Origin: Pseudomonas nabeulensis
Lineage (GTDB): Bacteria > Pseudomonadota > Gammaproteobacteria > Pseudomonadales > Pseudomonadaceae
Direction of reading: 5' to 3'
Length of the DNA: 64,000 bases
Assembly (NCBI RefSeq): GCF_004682045.1
Contig: NZ_QUZT01000018.1
Coordinates: 37,773 to 101,772, forward strand
Each line of letters opens with the position of its first letter. The first letter of the stretch is position 1. Both the position numbers and the translations under genes were made by a program. Below the pieces are notes generated by a model that worked only from the letters and a program-made list of their open reading frames with translations, was not told where the DNA came from and made no database searches. Shown in pieces: positions 16,814-25,209 of the stretch.

Positions 16814-19800
16814 GTGCACCCTCCTTCCGGCACCCAGCGCATCGTCAAGATCCGCCGCGACTACAACTCCTGGGTCGCCGACGAGACCATGGAAGACTAC
16901 GCCCTGCGCTACACCCCCAAGTCCTTTCGCAAATGGTCGGAGCTGCGTATTGCCAACACCGCCCTGGGTGCGGTGTCGTTCCTGGCGCTGGAAGCCATCG
17001 GCGGCGTATTGGCCTTGAGCTACGGTTTCACCAACACGTTCTGGGCAATCCTCACCATCAGCCTGGTGATCTTTTTCACCGGCCTGCCCATCAGCTATTA
17101 CGCGGCGCGCTATGGCCTGGACATGGACCTGCTCACCCGTGGCGCAGGGTTCGGCTATATCGGCTCCACCATCACCTCGCTGATCTACGCCAGCTTCACC
17201 TTCCTGTTCTTTGCCCTGGAAGCGGCGATCATGGCCCTGGCGCTGGAGCTGTATTTCCATATCCCGCTGGCCTTTGCCTATGTGATCTGTTCGCTGCTGG
17301 TGATTCCATTGGTGGCCTATGGCGTGACCCTGATCAGCCGCCTGCAATTGTGGACGCAACCGGTCTGGTTGTTGCTGCTGGTACTGCCCTACGGCTTTGT
17401 GTGGTGGAAAAACCCCGACGCCTTCAGCGACTGGACCAGCTTCGTCGGGCGCAGCGGCGACGGCGGCGAGTTCAACCTGTTGGCGTTCTGCGCCGCCTGC
17501 ACCGTGGCGCTGTCGTTGGTGACGCAGATCGGCGAACAGGTCGACTACCTGCGCTTCCTGCCGGAAAAAACCGCCGCCAACCGCAAGCGCTGGTGGGCTG
17601 CATTGCTCAGCGCCGGGCCGGGTTGGATCATTCCGGGTGCGTTGAAGATGTTTGCCGGCGCGTTCCTGGCGTTTCTCGCGCTGCAACATGAGATCCCCAT
17701 GGAGCGTGCCGCCGAGCCGACCCAGATGTACCTGGTCGCGTTCCGCTACGTGTTCAGCTCGCCGGAATGGGCCCTCGGCGCCATGGTGCTGTTTGTGTTC
17801 ATCTCGCAGATGAAGATCAACCTGACCAACGCCTACGCCGGTTCCCTGGCCTGGTCGAACTTCTTCGCCCGCGTCACCCACAGCCACCCCGGCCGCGTGG
17901 TGTGGCTGGTGTTCAACGTGGCCATTGCGCTGATGCTGATGGAGCTGGGGGTGTTCGATGTGATCGACCAGGTGCTGGGGCTCTACGCCAATATCGCGAT
18001 TGCCTGGATCGGCACGCTGGTCGCCGACTTGGTGATCAACAAGCCATTGGGCCTGTCGCCCAGGCATATCGAATTCAAGCGCGCGCACCTCTACGACATC
18101 AACCCGGTGGGCGTGGGCTCGATGCTGATCGCCTCATTGCTGTCGATCCTCGCCCACTTCGGCCTGTTCGGCGCCCTGGCCCAGGCGGCGCCGCCGTTTG
18201 TTGCCCTCGGCACCGCACTGGTGATGGCGCCGTTGTTGGCCTGGCTGACCAAGGGCAAGTACTACATCGCCCGCACCAGCGATGCGCAATTGATCCACCC
18301 CGTGGCGCCCGCGACCCACGTGGTGTGCGGGCTGTGCAGCAACCCGTTTGAAACCGCAGACATGGCGTTCTGCCCGGCCTACAGCACGCCGATCTGTTCA
18401 TTGTGTTGTTCGCTGGATGCGCGCTGCGGTGATCGCTGCAAACCCCATGGGCGGCTGGTCACCCAATTCGAAGGCGTGCTGCGCTGGTTGCTGCCCAATA
18501 CGATGATGCCGCGCCTGCACACCCGATTGGCGCACTACCTCGGATTACTGCTGGCATTGGTGTTGATGCTCGCGGGCGCCCTGGCGTTGATCTATGTGCA
18601 AGCGGCCCAGGGGCTGCCCCATTCCGAAACCTTGTACCAGGCGTTTTTCAAGGCCTTCCTGACCTTGTCCGTCCTCGCCGCCGTACTCGCCTGGTGGGTG
18701 GTGCTGACCCGCGAAAGCCGCGGCGTGGCCCAGCAGGAATCCGACCGCCAGACCCTGCTGTTGATGCAGGAAATCGACGCCCACAGCCTCACCGACCAGG
18801 CGCTGCAACAAGCCAAGGAAGCCTCGGAGGCAGCGAACGCCGCCAAAAGCCGCTACGTCACCGGGCTGTCTCACGAACTGCGCACGCCGCTCAACAGCAT
18901 TCTCGGGTTTACCCAGATACTGCAACGTGACAGCGCCATGCCCGAGCAACATCAAGACGCCCTGGCAACCATTCTGCGCAGCGGTTCGCACCTGGTGTCG
19001 TTGATCGATGGCTTGCTGGATGTGGCCAAGATCGAGGCCGGCAAGCTGCGCCTGGAGCTCACCGAAATCCCCTTCCCGGAATTGCTCCACGACCTGGAAC
19101 AGATGTTCACGCCCCAGGCCCAGGACAAGGGTTTGCGTTTTCGCCTGGACTGCGTGGGCAAGATCCCGGCGGTGGTACGCGGGGATGAAAAACGCGTGCG
19201 GCAGATCCTGATCAACCTGCTGGGCAACGCGGTGAACTTCACCGACAGCGGCGAAGTACGCCTGCGGGTCAGCTATATGCGCGAGACCGCCAATTTTGAA
19301 ATCATCGACACCGGCATCGGCATTGATCCGGGCCAATTGGAACGGATTTTCCAGCCTTTCGAACGTGGCGACCTGATGCGCCAGGACAACGGCGTGGGTC
19401 TGGGCCTGACCATCACCCGCATGCTCACCGCATTGATGGGCGGCGAGCTGCGCGTGACCAGCGAGTTGGACAAGGGCACGTGCTTTCAGGTGCGATTGTT
19501 CCTGTCCCAAGTGCGTGCGCCGCAGGCCGTGGTGCATGTGGAGCACGACATCATCGGTTATGAGGGCGAGCGTCGACGCATCCTGGTCGTGGACGATCAC
19601 GTGGACCATCGCAAAGTCCTCAGTGGCATGCTCACGCCCCTGGGCTTTGAGGTGATCCAGGCCAGCAATGGCCAGGACGCGATTCGCCAGGTGGCGTTGC
19701 TGGCGCCGGACCTGATCCTGATGGACCTGTCGATGCCGACGCTGGACGGTTACGAAACCAGCCGCCTGATCCGGCGCAATGCGCTGTCCAGCGCGCCGAT

Positions 19801-20197
19801 CATTGTGATCTCCGCCAATGCCTTTACCGACGACCGCGAACGCAGCATTGCCGCTGCGTGCAACGATTACCTGGCCAAACCGGTGCGCACCCCGGAACTG
19901 CTCGGGCGCGTGCAGCAACACCTGGGCTTGCAGTGGCTGCGGCGCACCCAACGCCGCGTGCCGCCAGCACCGCCCAGCGTATTGCCCAGCGCCGAAGACC
20001 TGGCCGAACTCGCGGAGCTGAGCGCCATCGGCTATGTGCGCGGCCTGCACGGCAAACTCGACAGCATCCTGGAACACCACCCTGACACCGCGCCGTTTAT
20101 CAGCAAGGTGCGCGGGCTGCTCAAAGGCTACCGCCTGGATGAACTCAACCGAACCCTCAAGGAGGCCGAAGATGAATGCACTCACCCGCAGCACTGA
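16814..20197 (+). CDS. NCS1-type permease fused to a hybrid sensor histidine kinase
   Basis: 1127 residues from the GTG at 16814, chosen because TGGAGA lies 8-9 bases upstream; ATG at 16769 and TTG at 16745 are in frame but overlap or abut the REPIN. Residues 1-485 form an NCS1 (nucleobase/allantoin/hydantoin) permease core with about 12 helices. A cysteine-rich segment with up to nine Cys follows (about 503-545, CGLCSNP...CSLCC...CGDRC), then two more helices (575-634), a HisKA domain with phospho-acceptor His687 in GLSHELRTPLNSI, HATPase_c with NLLGNAVNFT and DTGIGI motifs, and a REC domain with Asp971. The layout resembles CbrA and CrbS, where an SSSF transporter is fused to a kinase, but the transporter family differs. 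It overlaps the downstream regulator gene by 26 bases. Likely senses a nitrogen compound at the membrane; ligand unknown. Confidence 0.88.
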   Translation: MHPPSGTQRIVKIRRDYNSWVADETMEDYALRYTPKSFRKWSELRIANTALGAVSFLALEAIGGVLALSYGFTNTFWAILTISLVIFFTGLPISYYAARYGLDMDLLTRGAGFGYIGSTITSLIYASFTFLFFALEAAIMALALELYFHIPLAFAYVICSLLVIPLVAYGVTLISRLQLWTQPVWLLLLVLPYGFVWWKNPDAFSDWTSFVGRSGDGGEFNLLAFCAACTVALSLVTQIGEQVDYLRFLPEKTAANRKRWWAALLSAGPGWIIPGALKMFAGAFLAFLALQHEIPMERAAEPTQMYLVAFRYVFSSPEWALGAMVLFVFISQMKINLTNAYAGSLAWSNFFARVTHSHPGRVVWLVFNVAIALMLMELGVFDVIDQVLGLYANIAIAWIGTLVADLVINKPLGLSPRHIEFKRAHLYDINPVGVGSMLIASLLSILAHFGLFGALAQAAPPFVALGTALVMAPLLAWLTKGKYYIARTSDAQLIHPVAPATHVVCGLCSNPFETADMAFCPAYSTPICSLCCSLDARCGDRCKPHGRLVTQFEGVLRWLLPNTMMPRLHTRLAHYLGLLLALVLMLAGALALIYVQAAQGLPHSETLYQAFFKAFLTLSVLAAVLAWWVVLTRESRGVAQQESDRQTLLLMQEIDAHSLTDQALQQAKEASEAANAAKSRYVTGLSHELRTPLNSILGFTQILQRDSAMPEQHQDALATILRSGSHLVSLIDGLLDVAKIEAGKLRLELTEIPFPELLHDLEQMFTPQAQDKGLRFRLDCVGKIPAVVRGDEKRVRQILINLLGNAVNFTDSGEVRLRVSYMRETANFEIIDTGIGIDPGQLERIFQPFERGDLMRQDNGVGLGLTITRMLTALMGGELRVTSELDKGTCFQVRLFLSQVRAPQAVVHVEHDIIGYEGERRRILVVDDHVDHRKVLSGMLTPLGFEVIQASNGQDAIRQVALLAPDLILMDLSMPTLDGYETSRLIRRNALSSAPIIVISANAFTDDRERSIAAACNDYLAKPVRTPELLGRVQQHLGLQWLRRTQRRVPPAPPSVLPSAEDLAELAELSAIGYVRGLHGKLDSILEHHPDTAPFISKVRGLLKGYRLDELNRTLKEAEDECTHPQH

Positions 20198-20837
20198 ACC
20201 TGGCGTCGTGCTGATCGTCGACGACACGCCGGACAACCTGGCAATGCTCTCGGATGCCCTCGACGACGCGGGCTACATGGTGCTGGTGGCCCTCGACGGT
20301 CTCAGTGCACTGAACCGCGTGCAACGCCGGCGCCCGGACCTGATCCTGCTGGACGCGATGATGCCCGGCCTGGACGGCTTCGAAACCTGCCGCCGGCTCA
20401 AGGCGCAACCGGCCAGCGCGGATATCCCGGTGGTGTTCATGACCGGCCTCACGGACACCAAGCATGTGGTGCAAGGCTTCGAAGTGGGCGGCAGTGATTA
20501 CGTGACCAAGCCGATCCAGACCGACGAAGTGCTGGCGCGGGTGGCGGCGCATTTGCGGGCATCGCGTACGTTGCTGTCGGCACGGGAGGCCAGGCAGCCG
20601 AGTGTGTTGACGCTGGACGATGAGCCGGCGCATCGGTTGTTGTCGGCGCGGTTTGCGCTGACGGAGCGCGAGGTGGAGGTGTTGCGCTGGGTGGCGTGTG
20701 GCAAGACCAATCGGGACATTGGCGATATTTTGGGGCTGAGCCCGCGGACAGTGAATAAGCATTTGGAGCATGTGTATGTGAAACTCGGGGTGGAGACCCG
20801 CACCGCCGCCACCTCGGTTGCGTTGGCGGCCATCTGA
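20172..20837 (+). CDS. LuxR/NarL-type response regulator
   Basis: 221 residues. REC domain about 12-130 with acidic pair Asp17/Asp18 (IVDDTPDN), phospho-acceptor Asp61 (LILLDAMMPGLDG) and conserved Lys in VTKPIQ. The C-terminal HTH_LuxR (about 155-215) begins LTEREVEVLRWVACGKTNRD and has the recognition stretch SPRTVNKHLEHVYVKLGV. ATG at 20172 follows GGAGG at 20161-20165 and lies inside the end of the kinase gene, so the pair is translationally coupled. It is almost certainly the partner of the NCS1-kinase and a plausible binder of the dyads at fmdA and urtA. Confidence 0.9.
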   Translation: MNALTRSTEPGVVLIVDDTPDNLAMLSDALDDAGYMVLVALDGLSALNRVQRRRPDLILLDAMMPGLDGFETCRRLKAQPASADIPVVFMTGLTDTKHVVQGFEVGGSDYVTKPIQTDEVLARVAAHLRASRTLLSAREARQPSVLTLDDEPAHRLLSARFALTEREVEVLRWVACGKTNRDIGDILGLSPRTVNKHLEHVYVKLGVETRTAATSVALAAI

Positions 20838-20874
20838 AGCTGTGGGGGCTTGCTCCCCGCAAGCCCCCACAGCT
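20838..20874. terminator. bidirectional stem-loop terminator
   Basis: A perfect 16-bp stem (AGCTGTGGGGGCTTGC, 20838-20853, pairing with 20859-20874) with loop TCCCC directly follows the response regulator stop and precedes the convergent LysR stop. The core GGGGGCTTGC is also REP-like. Short T/A runs flank it. Confidence 0.7.
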
Positions 20875-20877
20875 GTT

Positions 20878-21786
20878 TCAAAGCACCCGCGACATATGCT
20901 CGCCGATCCGCCCGCGCAACCAGCGCTCCGCCGGGTCGTTGTCATGCACCCCGCTCCACACCATCGACAACTCGGCCGCATCGATGGCGAACGGCGGGTC
21001 TTCGGCGCGTAGCGACGTGCCCTCGGTCAGCGCACAGGCGGCATAATCCGGCACCGTCGCGATAATCTGCGTACCGGCCAGCAGCGCCCGCAACCCGCTG
21101 AACTGCGGCACCGCCAACACCACCCGACGGGCGCGACCGATACGCGCCAGGTCCAGGTCGATGTTGCCGCTCAAATCCCCCGAGAACGACACCATTGCAT
21201 GGGGCCGCTCGCAGTAGTCGTCCAGTGTCAGCGGTGCCGTCCCGTCATCCCCACGCAGCACCTTGCACGGGATATCCCGCAGTTTCTTGCGCTTGGCATT
21301 CGCCGGCAATTCCGTGGTGTAGCTCACGCCCACGCTGATCTCGCCACTGGCCAGCAGCGATGACATCAACAGGTAATTGGCGCGGCGCACCACCACGACA
21401 ATCCCCGGCGCCTCTTCGCGCAGTTGGCTGAGCAATGGCGGGAACAGGCCGAATTCAGCGTCGTCGGACAGGCCGATGCGAAACACCGCACAGCTGGTGG
21501 AGGGGTCGAAATCCTTGGCGCGGCTGACGGCGCCCGAAATGATGTCCATGGCCGGTTGCAACTCCTTGAGTATCGCCACCGCACGTGGCGTGGGCTCCAT
21601 GCCCCGCCCGTTGCGCAACAGCAACGGGTCGTCGAACAGATCACGCAAACGTCCCAAGGCCGCACTCACCGCCGGTTGGCCCATAAAGAGCTTTTCGGCG
21701 ACCCGGGTCAGGTTCTTCTCGAACATCAGTGCCTCGAAAATCACCAACAGGTTCATGTCGACGCGACGCAGGTCGTTGCGGTTCAT
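20878..21786 (-). CDS. LysR family transcriptional regulator
   Basis: 302 residues. Winged HTH at the N terminus (about 10-70: NLLVIFEALMFEKNLTRVAE, QPAVSAALGRLRDLFDDPLL), then the periplasmic-binding-like effector domain. The opening DLRRVDMNLLVIFEAL and the PTPRA ending of the HTH resemble the NodD/MexT/LeuO branch. Start chosen at ATG 21784-21786, which puts the HTH at the usual place; a longer in-frame start exists 39 bases upstream. Divergent from a small AraC gene, with TTAA-N6-TTAA (21886-21899) in between. Target unknown. Confidence 0.87.
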   Translation of the reverse strand: MNRNDLRRVDMNLLVIFEALMFEKNLTRVAEKLFMGQPAVSAALGRLRDLFDDPLLLRNGRGMEPTPRAVAILKELQPAMDIISGAVSRAKDFDPSTSCAVFRIGLSDDAEFGLFPPLLSQLREEAPGIVVVVRRANYLLMSSLLASGEISVGVSYTTELPANAKRKKLRDIPCKVLRGDDGTAPLTLDDYCERPHAMVSFSGDLSGNIDLDLARIGRARRVVLAVPQFSGLRALLAGTQIIATVPDYAACALTEGTSLRAEDPPFAIDAAELSMVWSGVHDNDPAERWLRGRIGEHMSRVL

Positions 21787-21885
21787 AGCGGTATCCAGAC
21801 GATGAGCAAGCCGCCAGATAAGCATGCAAACCCCGACCGTGATTGCACGCCTGTGCTGTCTTTTCAGCGCCCAGGCCTGGCGAAA

Positions 21886-21899
21886 TTAACAACGATTAA
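21886..21899. promoter_or_regulatory. TTAA-N6-TTAA dyad in the LysR/AraC divergent region
   Basis: TTAACAACGATTAA lies 100 bases upstream of the LysR start and 90 before the AraC start. A short AT dyad in a divergent LysR promoter is a common place for autoregulation, but the motif is weak. Confidence 0.3.
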
Positions 21900-21989
21900 C
21901 TCGTCAGCAGCGGCCCTGGCGCCAAGAATGTGTCGGTCTACACTGCATCCATTCACCGGGAACGCTCCCATCGACTGCGGATATTCGTC

Positions 21990-22388
21990 ATGGCCCGACT
22001 TGAGCACAGTGCTCCCCGTTTATCCGCTACCGGCGGCCTATGCCCTCGGCGCGAGCGTATTGCCAAGCAATTGATCCTCGCCAACCTCGGCGAAAGCCTG
22101 GCGATTGCCGACCTGGCCCAGGCCTGCGCGCTGTCGCGCAGCCATTTTTCCCGGGCCTTCAAATGCACCACCGGGCTGTCGCCTCAGGAATGGATACGCC
22201 AACAACGCATCCAGCGCGCCAAGGAACTGATCACCGGTTCGTCCTTGAGCCTGACGCAAATCAGCCTGGAGTGCGGGTTCTGCGACCAGGCGCATTTCTG
22301 CCATATGTTCACCCGCAGCGAGGGCGTCAACCCCATGACCTGGCGAAATCACCAATTGCGCGAAAAACCTCAAGTGATCGCAGCCTAG
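21990..22388 (+). CDS. small AraC family regulator (DNA-binding domain only)
   Basis: 132 residues, hardly more than the AraC/XylS double HTH domain (about 30-125). First HTH: LAIADLAQACALSRSHFSRAFKCTTG; second: SLSLTQISLECGFCDQAHFCHMF followed by the PMTWR ending. No effector-binding domain is present, as in SoxS/MarA-size regulators, so control may be through its own expression. The ATG at 21990 is taken; a GTG at 21930 would add 20 residues. No clear Shine-Dalgarno sequence is visible. Target unknown. Confidence 0.8.
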   Translation: MARLEHSAPRLSATGGLCPRRERIAKQLILANLGESLAIADLAQACALSRSHFSRAFKCTTGLSPQEWIRQQRIQRAKELITGSSLSLTQISLECGFCDQAHFCHMFTRSEGVNPMTWRNHQLREKPQVIAA

Positions 22389-22446
22389 TGGTCTGCACCT
22401 ACCTGGAATATGCTTGCCGCTCCCTTACGCCAGAACCTGGGCGACC

Positions 22447-25209
22447 ATGAGCGACTCAAGCGACAAGGCCGTGCACTTCGGCCCCTACTGCGTCCACCCG
22501 CACCAACGCCTGGTGCTGGAGGCCGGCCGGCCGTTGCGCCTCGGGCGCCGCGCGGTGGAGATTCTGCTGGTGCTGCTGGAACAGGCCGGCAATGTGGTCA
22601 GCAAGCAGGAACTGATCGCCCGCGTCTGGCCGAAAAGCGTGGTGGAAGACGGCAATCTGCGGGTGCATATGGCGGCGTTGCGCAAGGCCCTGGGCGATGG
22701 CCAGGCCGGGCAGCGCTATATCGTTACGGTGGCCCAGCGCGGCTACAGTTTTGTTGCACCACTGAGCATCGAACCGATGAGCCTACCCACCGAGGGTGCC
22801 CCGCAAAGCCAGGGCCACAACCTGCCCCTGCGCCGTACGCGGATGATCGGCCGCCAGGCCCTGATCGACAGCCTGGTGCAACTGCTGCCCGAACAACGCT
22901 TCATTACCCTGACCGGCGCCGGCGGCATCGGTAAAACCACCGTGGCCTTGCGTGTCGCGGAGTTGCTGATCGGCCATTACCGCGACGGCATTCGCCTGCT
23001 GGACCTGGCGCCACTCAGCGCACCGTCGATGATCCTGCCCAACCTCGCCGCCCTGCTCGACCTCAGCCACGTCCAGCAAGAGCCCCTGGCGACGTTTGCC
23101 CGCAGCGTGCAGGAGCGCCAATTGCTGCTGGTGATCGACAACTGCGAACACCTGTTGGACGACATCGCGCTGATCAGCGAAACCCTGCTGCGCCACGCGC
23201 CCAAGCTGCACATCCTGGCCACCAGCCGCGAAGCCCTGCGCGCCGAAGGCGAATACGTACAACGCCTGGAGCCCCTGGCCTGCCCACCCGCCAGCGGCAA
23301 TCGCGCCCAGGCCCTCGGCTACCCGGCCCTGCAACTGTTGATCGAGCGGGCCATGTCGCAACAGGACAGCTTCGCGTTGAGCGAGGCGGAACTGCCGCTG
23401 GCGATTGATATCTGCCAGCGACTGGACGGTATTCCCCTGGCCATTGAGCTGGTGGCGGCGCAAATCGAACGCTTCGGCCTGCCAGGGCTGCTGGTGCAGA
23501 TGGAAGATAATTTCCGCCTGCTGACGCGGGGCCGAAACAGTGCCCTGCCCCGTCACCAAACCCTGCGCGCCACATTGGACTGGAGTTTCGAGCTGCTGAC
23601 CACGTGCGAGCAAATCTGCCTGCGCCGTTTGGCCGTGTTCCGTGGCGGATTCAGCCTGGCCAGCGCGGCGGCGGTGATTGCCGGGGAGCAAATCGCGCCG
23701 AATGAAGTATTGGGTTCCATCACCCAACTGGTGGCCAAGTCCCTGCTCAATGTCGAAGCCGGTGATGACGAGGTGGTCTATCGCCTGCTGGACATCACCC
23801 GCACCTATGCCCTGGAAAAACTCAGCGTTGCCAACGAACTCGACGCCACCCGCGAGCGCCATGCAGAACGCTGCCTGGCGCTGATGAACCAGGCCCAGGA
23901 CGATTGGCAAATCACTGCCACGCAGGTGTGGATCGACCGCTACGCACCGCTGCGCGAGGATGTCCGGGCCGCACTCGATTGGGGCCTGGGCGACCACGGT
24001 GTGCACCTGCTGGGCGTCCGCCTGACGGTCAGCGCAATGCCGCTGTGGCAGGAATTGTCGCTGCTGCGTGAGCACGGCTTGTACGTGGGCAAAGCCCTGG
24101 CGCGACTGGAGCAATCCAATGAGCCAAGCCCGCGCTTGAACATGGCATTGCAACTGGCACTGGGCAGTTTTTTCTATCACACCCAAGGCGGCACACCGCA
24201 AACCATCGCGGCTTTCGATACCGCGCGACGCCTGGCGGAAACCGGCAAGGACCAGGCCGGTCAACTGCGGGCCGTGTCCGGGCATATGGCGGTCAACCTG
24301 TGCTGCGGCAACTACCGTGAGGCCCTGGCGCAAAGCCTGCACTTCGACCGACTGGGGCCCCAGGCCGAGCCATTACTGGCCCTCAGCGCCCAACGCCTGC
24401 GGGTATTGGCGCAGCACTATGCCGGCAACCAGGCGCTGGCGCTGCATAACGCTGAACAGGTGATCCAGCGCATGGCCCAGAGCGGCCACCTCAACCGGTT
24501 CACCCATGGTTTTGGCGTGCAATACGACCAGAGCGTCGCCTCGCTGACCGTCCTGGCGCGCATCCTCTGGCTGCGGGGTTTTCCGGAGCGTGCCTGGCGC
24601 ACCGCACGCCAGGCCCTGGAACTGGCATTGCAGATCAATCATGGCACCTCCATTTGCTACACCCTGGCCTTGGCCGGGGTGGTGATCGCCCAGTACAACG
24701 GCGATTCAAACGCCGTCCGCGACAACCTCGACCTGTTGTTGCAACAGGCGCAAAAGCATTCCGCACAATTGTTCCAGACCTGGGCGCGCTGCTACGAAGG
24801 CACGCTGCAAATCGCCGAAGTAGAGGGGCTGGGGCTGGTGGAAGATACTCTGGTGACGTTCAACACCATCGAGGTGCAAGACGCCGTGTTCGAGCGTGCC
24901 CGCAATGGCGAGGCCGGCTGGTGCACGCCGGAGATCCTGCGAGTGCGCGCCGAAAGCCTGGCGGACACGCGCGCGGCCGAAGCCTTGTTGCTGGAAGCCC
25001 TGGGCCTGGCGCACCAGCAAGGGGCACTGGCCTGGGAGTTGCGGTGCGCGACCTCGCTGGCGCGGTTGTGGCAGCGTCAAGGCCGTCTACAGCCCGCGCG
25101 TGACGTACTGAATCGCGTCTACGCACGCTTTACCGAAGGGTTTGCCACCCAGGATCTAGTCCGCGTACGCCGCCTGCTCGACGAGTTGCAGGACAAACGG
25201 CCGGCCTGA
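22447..25209 (+). CDS. winged-helix transcriptional regulator with AAA/NB-ARC-like ATPase and helical repeats
   Basis: 920 residues. N-terminal OmpR-type winged helix (about 10-100; GRRAVEILLVLLEQAGNVVS, NLRVHMAALRKALG, QRGYSFVAP), then a STAND-type ATPase with Walker A GAGGIGKT (near 157-164) and Walker B LLLVIDNCEHLL, then about 500 residues of helical repeats of TPR character. This is the architecture of STAND signal-transducing regulators, where ligand binding and ATP control DNA binding. No transmembrane segment. ATG at 22447 was chosen because it gives the common MSDSSDKAVHFGPY type start. Its last 54 bases overlap the convergent paralogue. Ligand and targets unknown. Confidence 0.82.
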   Translation: MSDSSDKAVHFGPYCVHPHQRLVLEAGRPLRLGRRAVEILLVLLEQAGNVVSKQELIARVWPKSVVEDGNLRVHMAALRKALGDGQAGQRYIVTVAQRGYSFVAPLSIEPMSLPTEGAPQSQGHNLPLRRTRMIGRQALIDSLVQLLPEQRFITLTGAGGIGKTTVALRVAELLIGHYRDGIRLLDLAPLSAPSMILPNLAALLDLSHVQQEPLATFARSVQERQLLLVIDNCEHLLDDIALISETLLRHAPKLHILATSREALRAEGEYVQRLEPLACPPASGNRAQALGYPALQLLIERAMSQQDSFALSEAELPLAIDICQRLDGIPLAIELVAAQIERFGLPGLLVQMEDNFRLLTRGRNSALPRHQTLRATLDWSFELLTTCEQICLRRLAVFRGGFSLASAAAVIAGEQIAPNEVLGSITQLVAKSLLNVEAGDDEVVYRLLDITRTYALEKLSVANELDATRERHAERCLALMNQAQDDWQITATQVWIDRYAPLREDVRAALDWGLGDHGVHLLGVRLTVSAMPLWQELSLLREHGLYVGKALARLEQSNEPSPRLNMALQLALGSFFYHTQGGTPQTIAAFDTARRLAETGKDQAGQLRAVSGHMAVNLCCGNYREALAQSLHFDRLGPQAEPLLALSAQRLRVLAQHYAGNQALALHNAEQVIQRMAQSGHLNRFTHGFGVQYDQSVASLTVLARILWLRGFPERAWRTARQALELALQINHGTSICYTLALAGVVIAQYNGDSNAVRDNLDLLLQQAQKHSAQLFQTWARCYEGTLQIAEVEGLGLVEDTLVTFNTIEVQDAVFERARNGEAGWCTPEILRVRAESLADTRAAEALLLEALGLAHQQGALAWELRCATSLARLWQRQGRLQPARDVLNRVYARFTEGFATQDLVRVRRLLDELQDKRPA

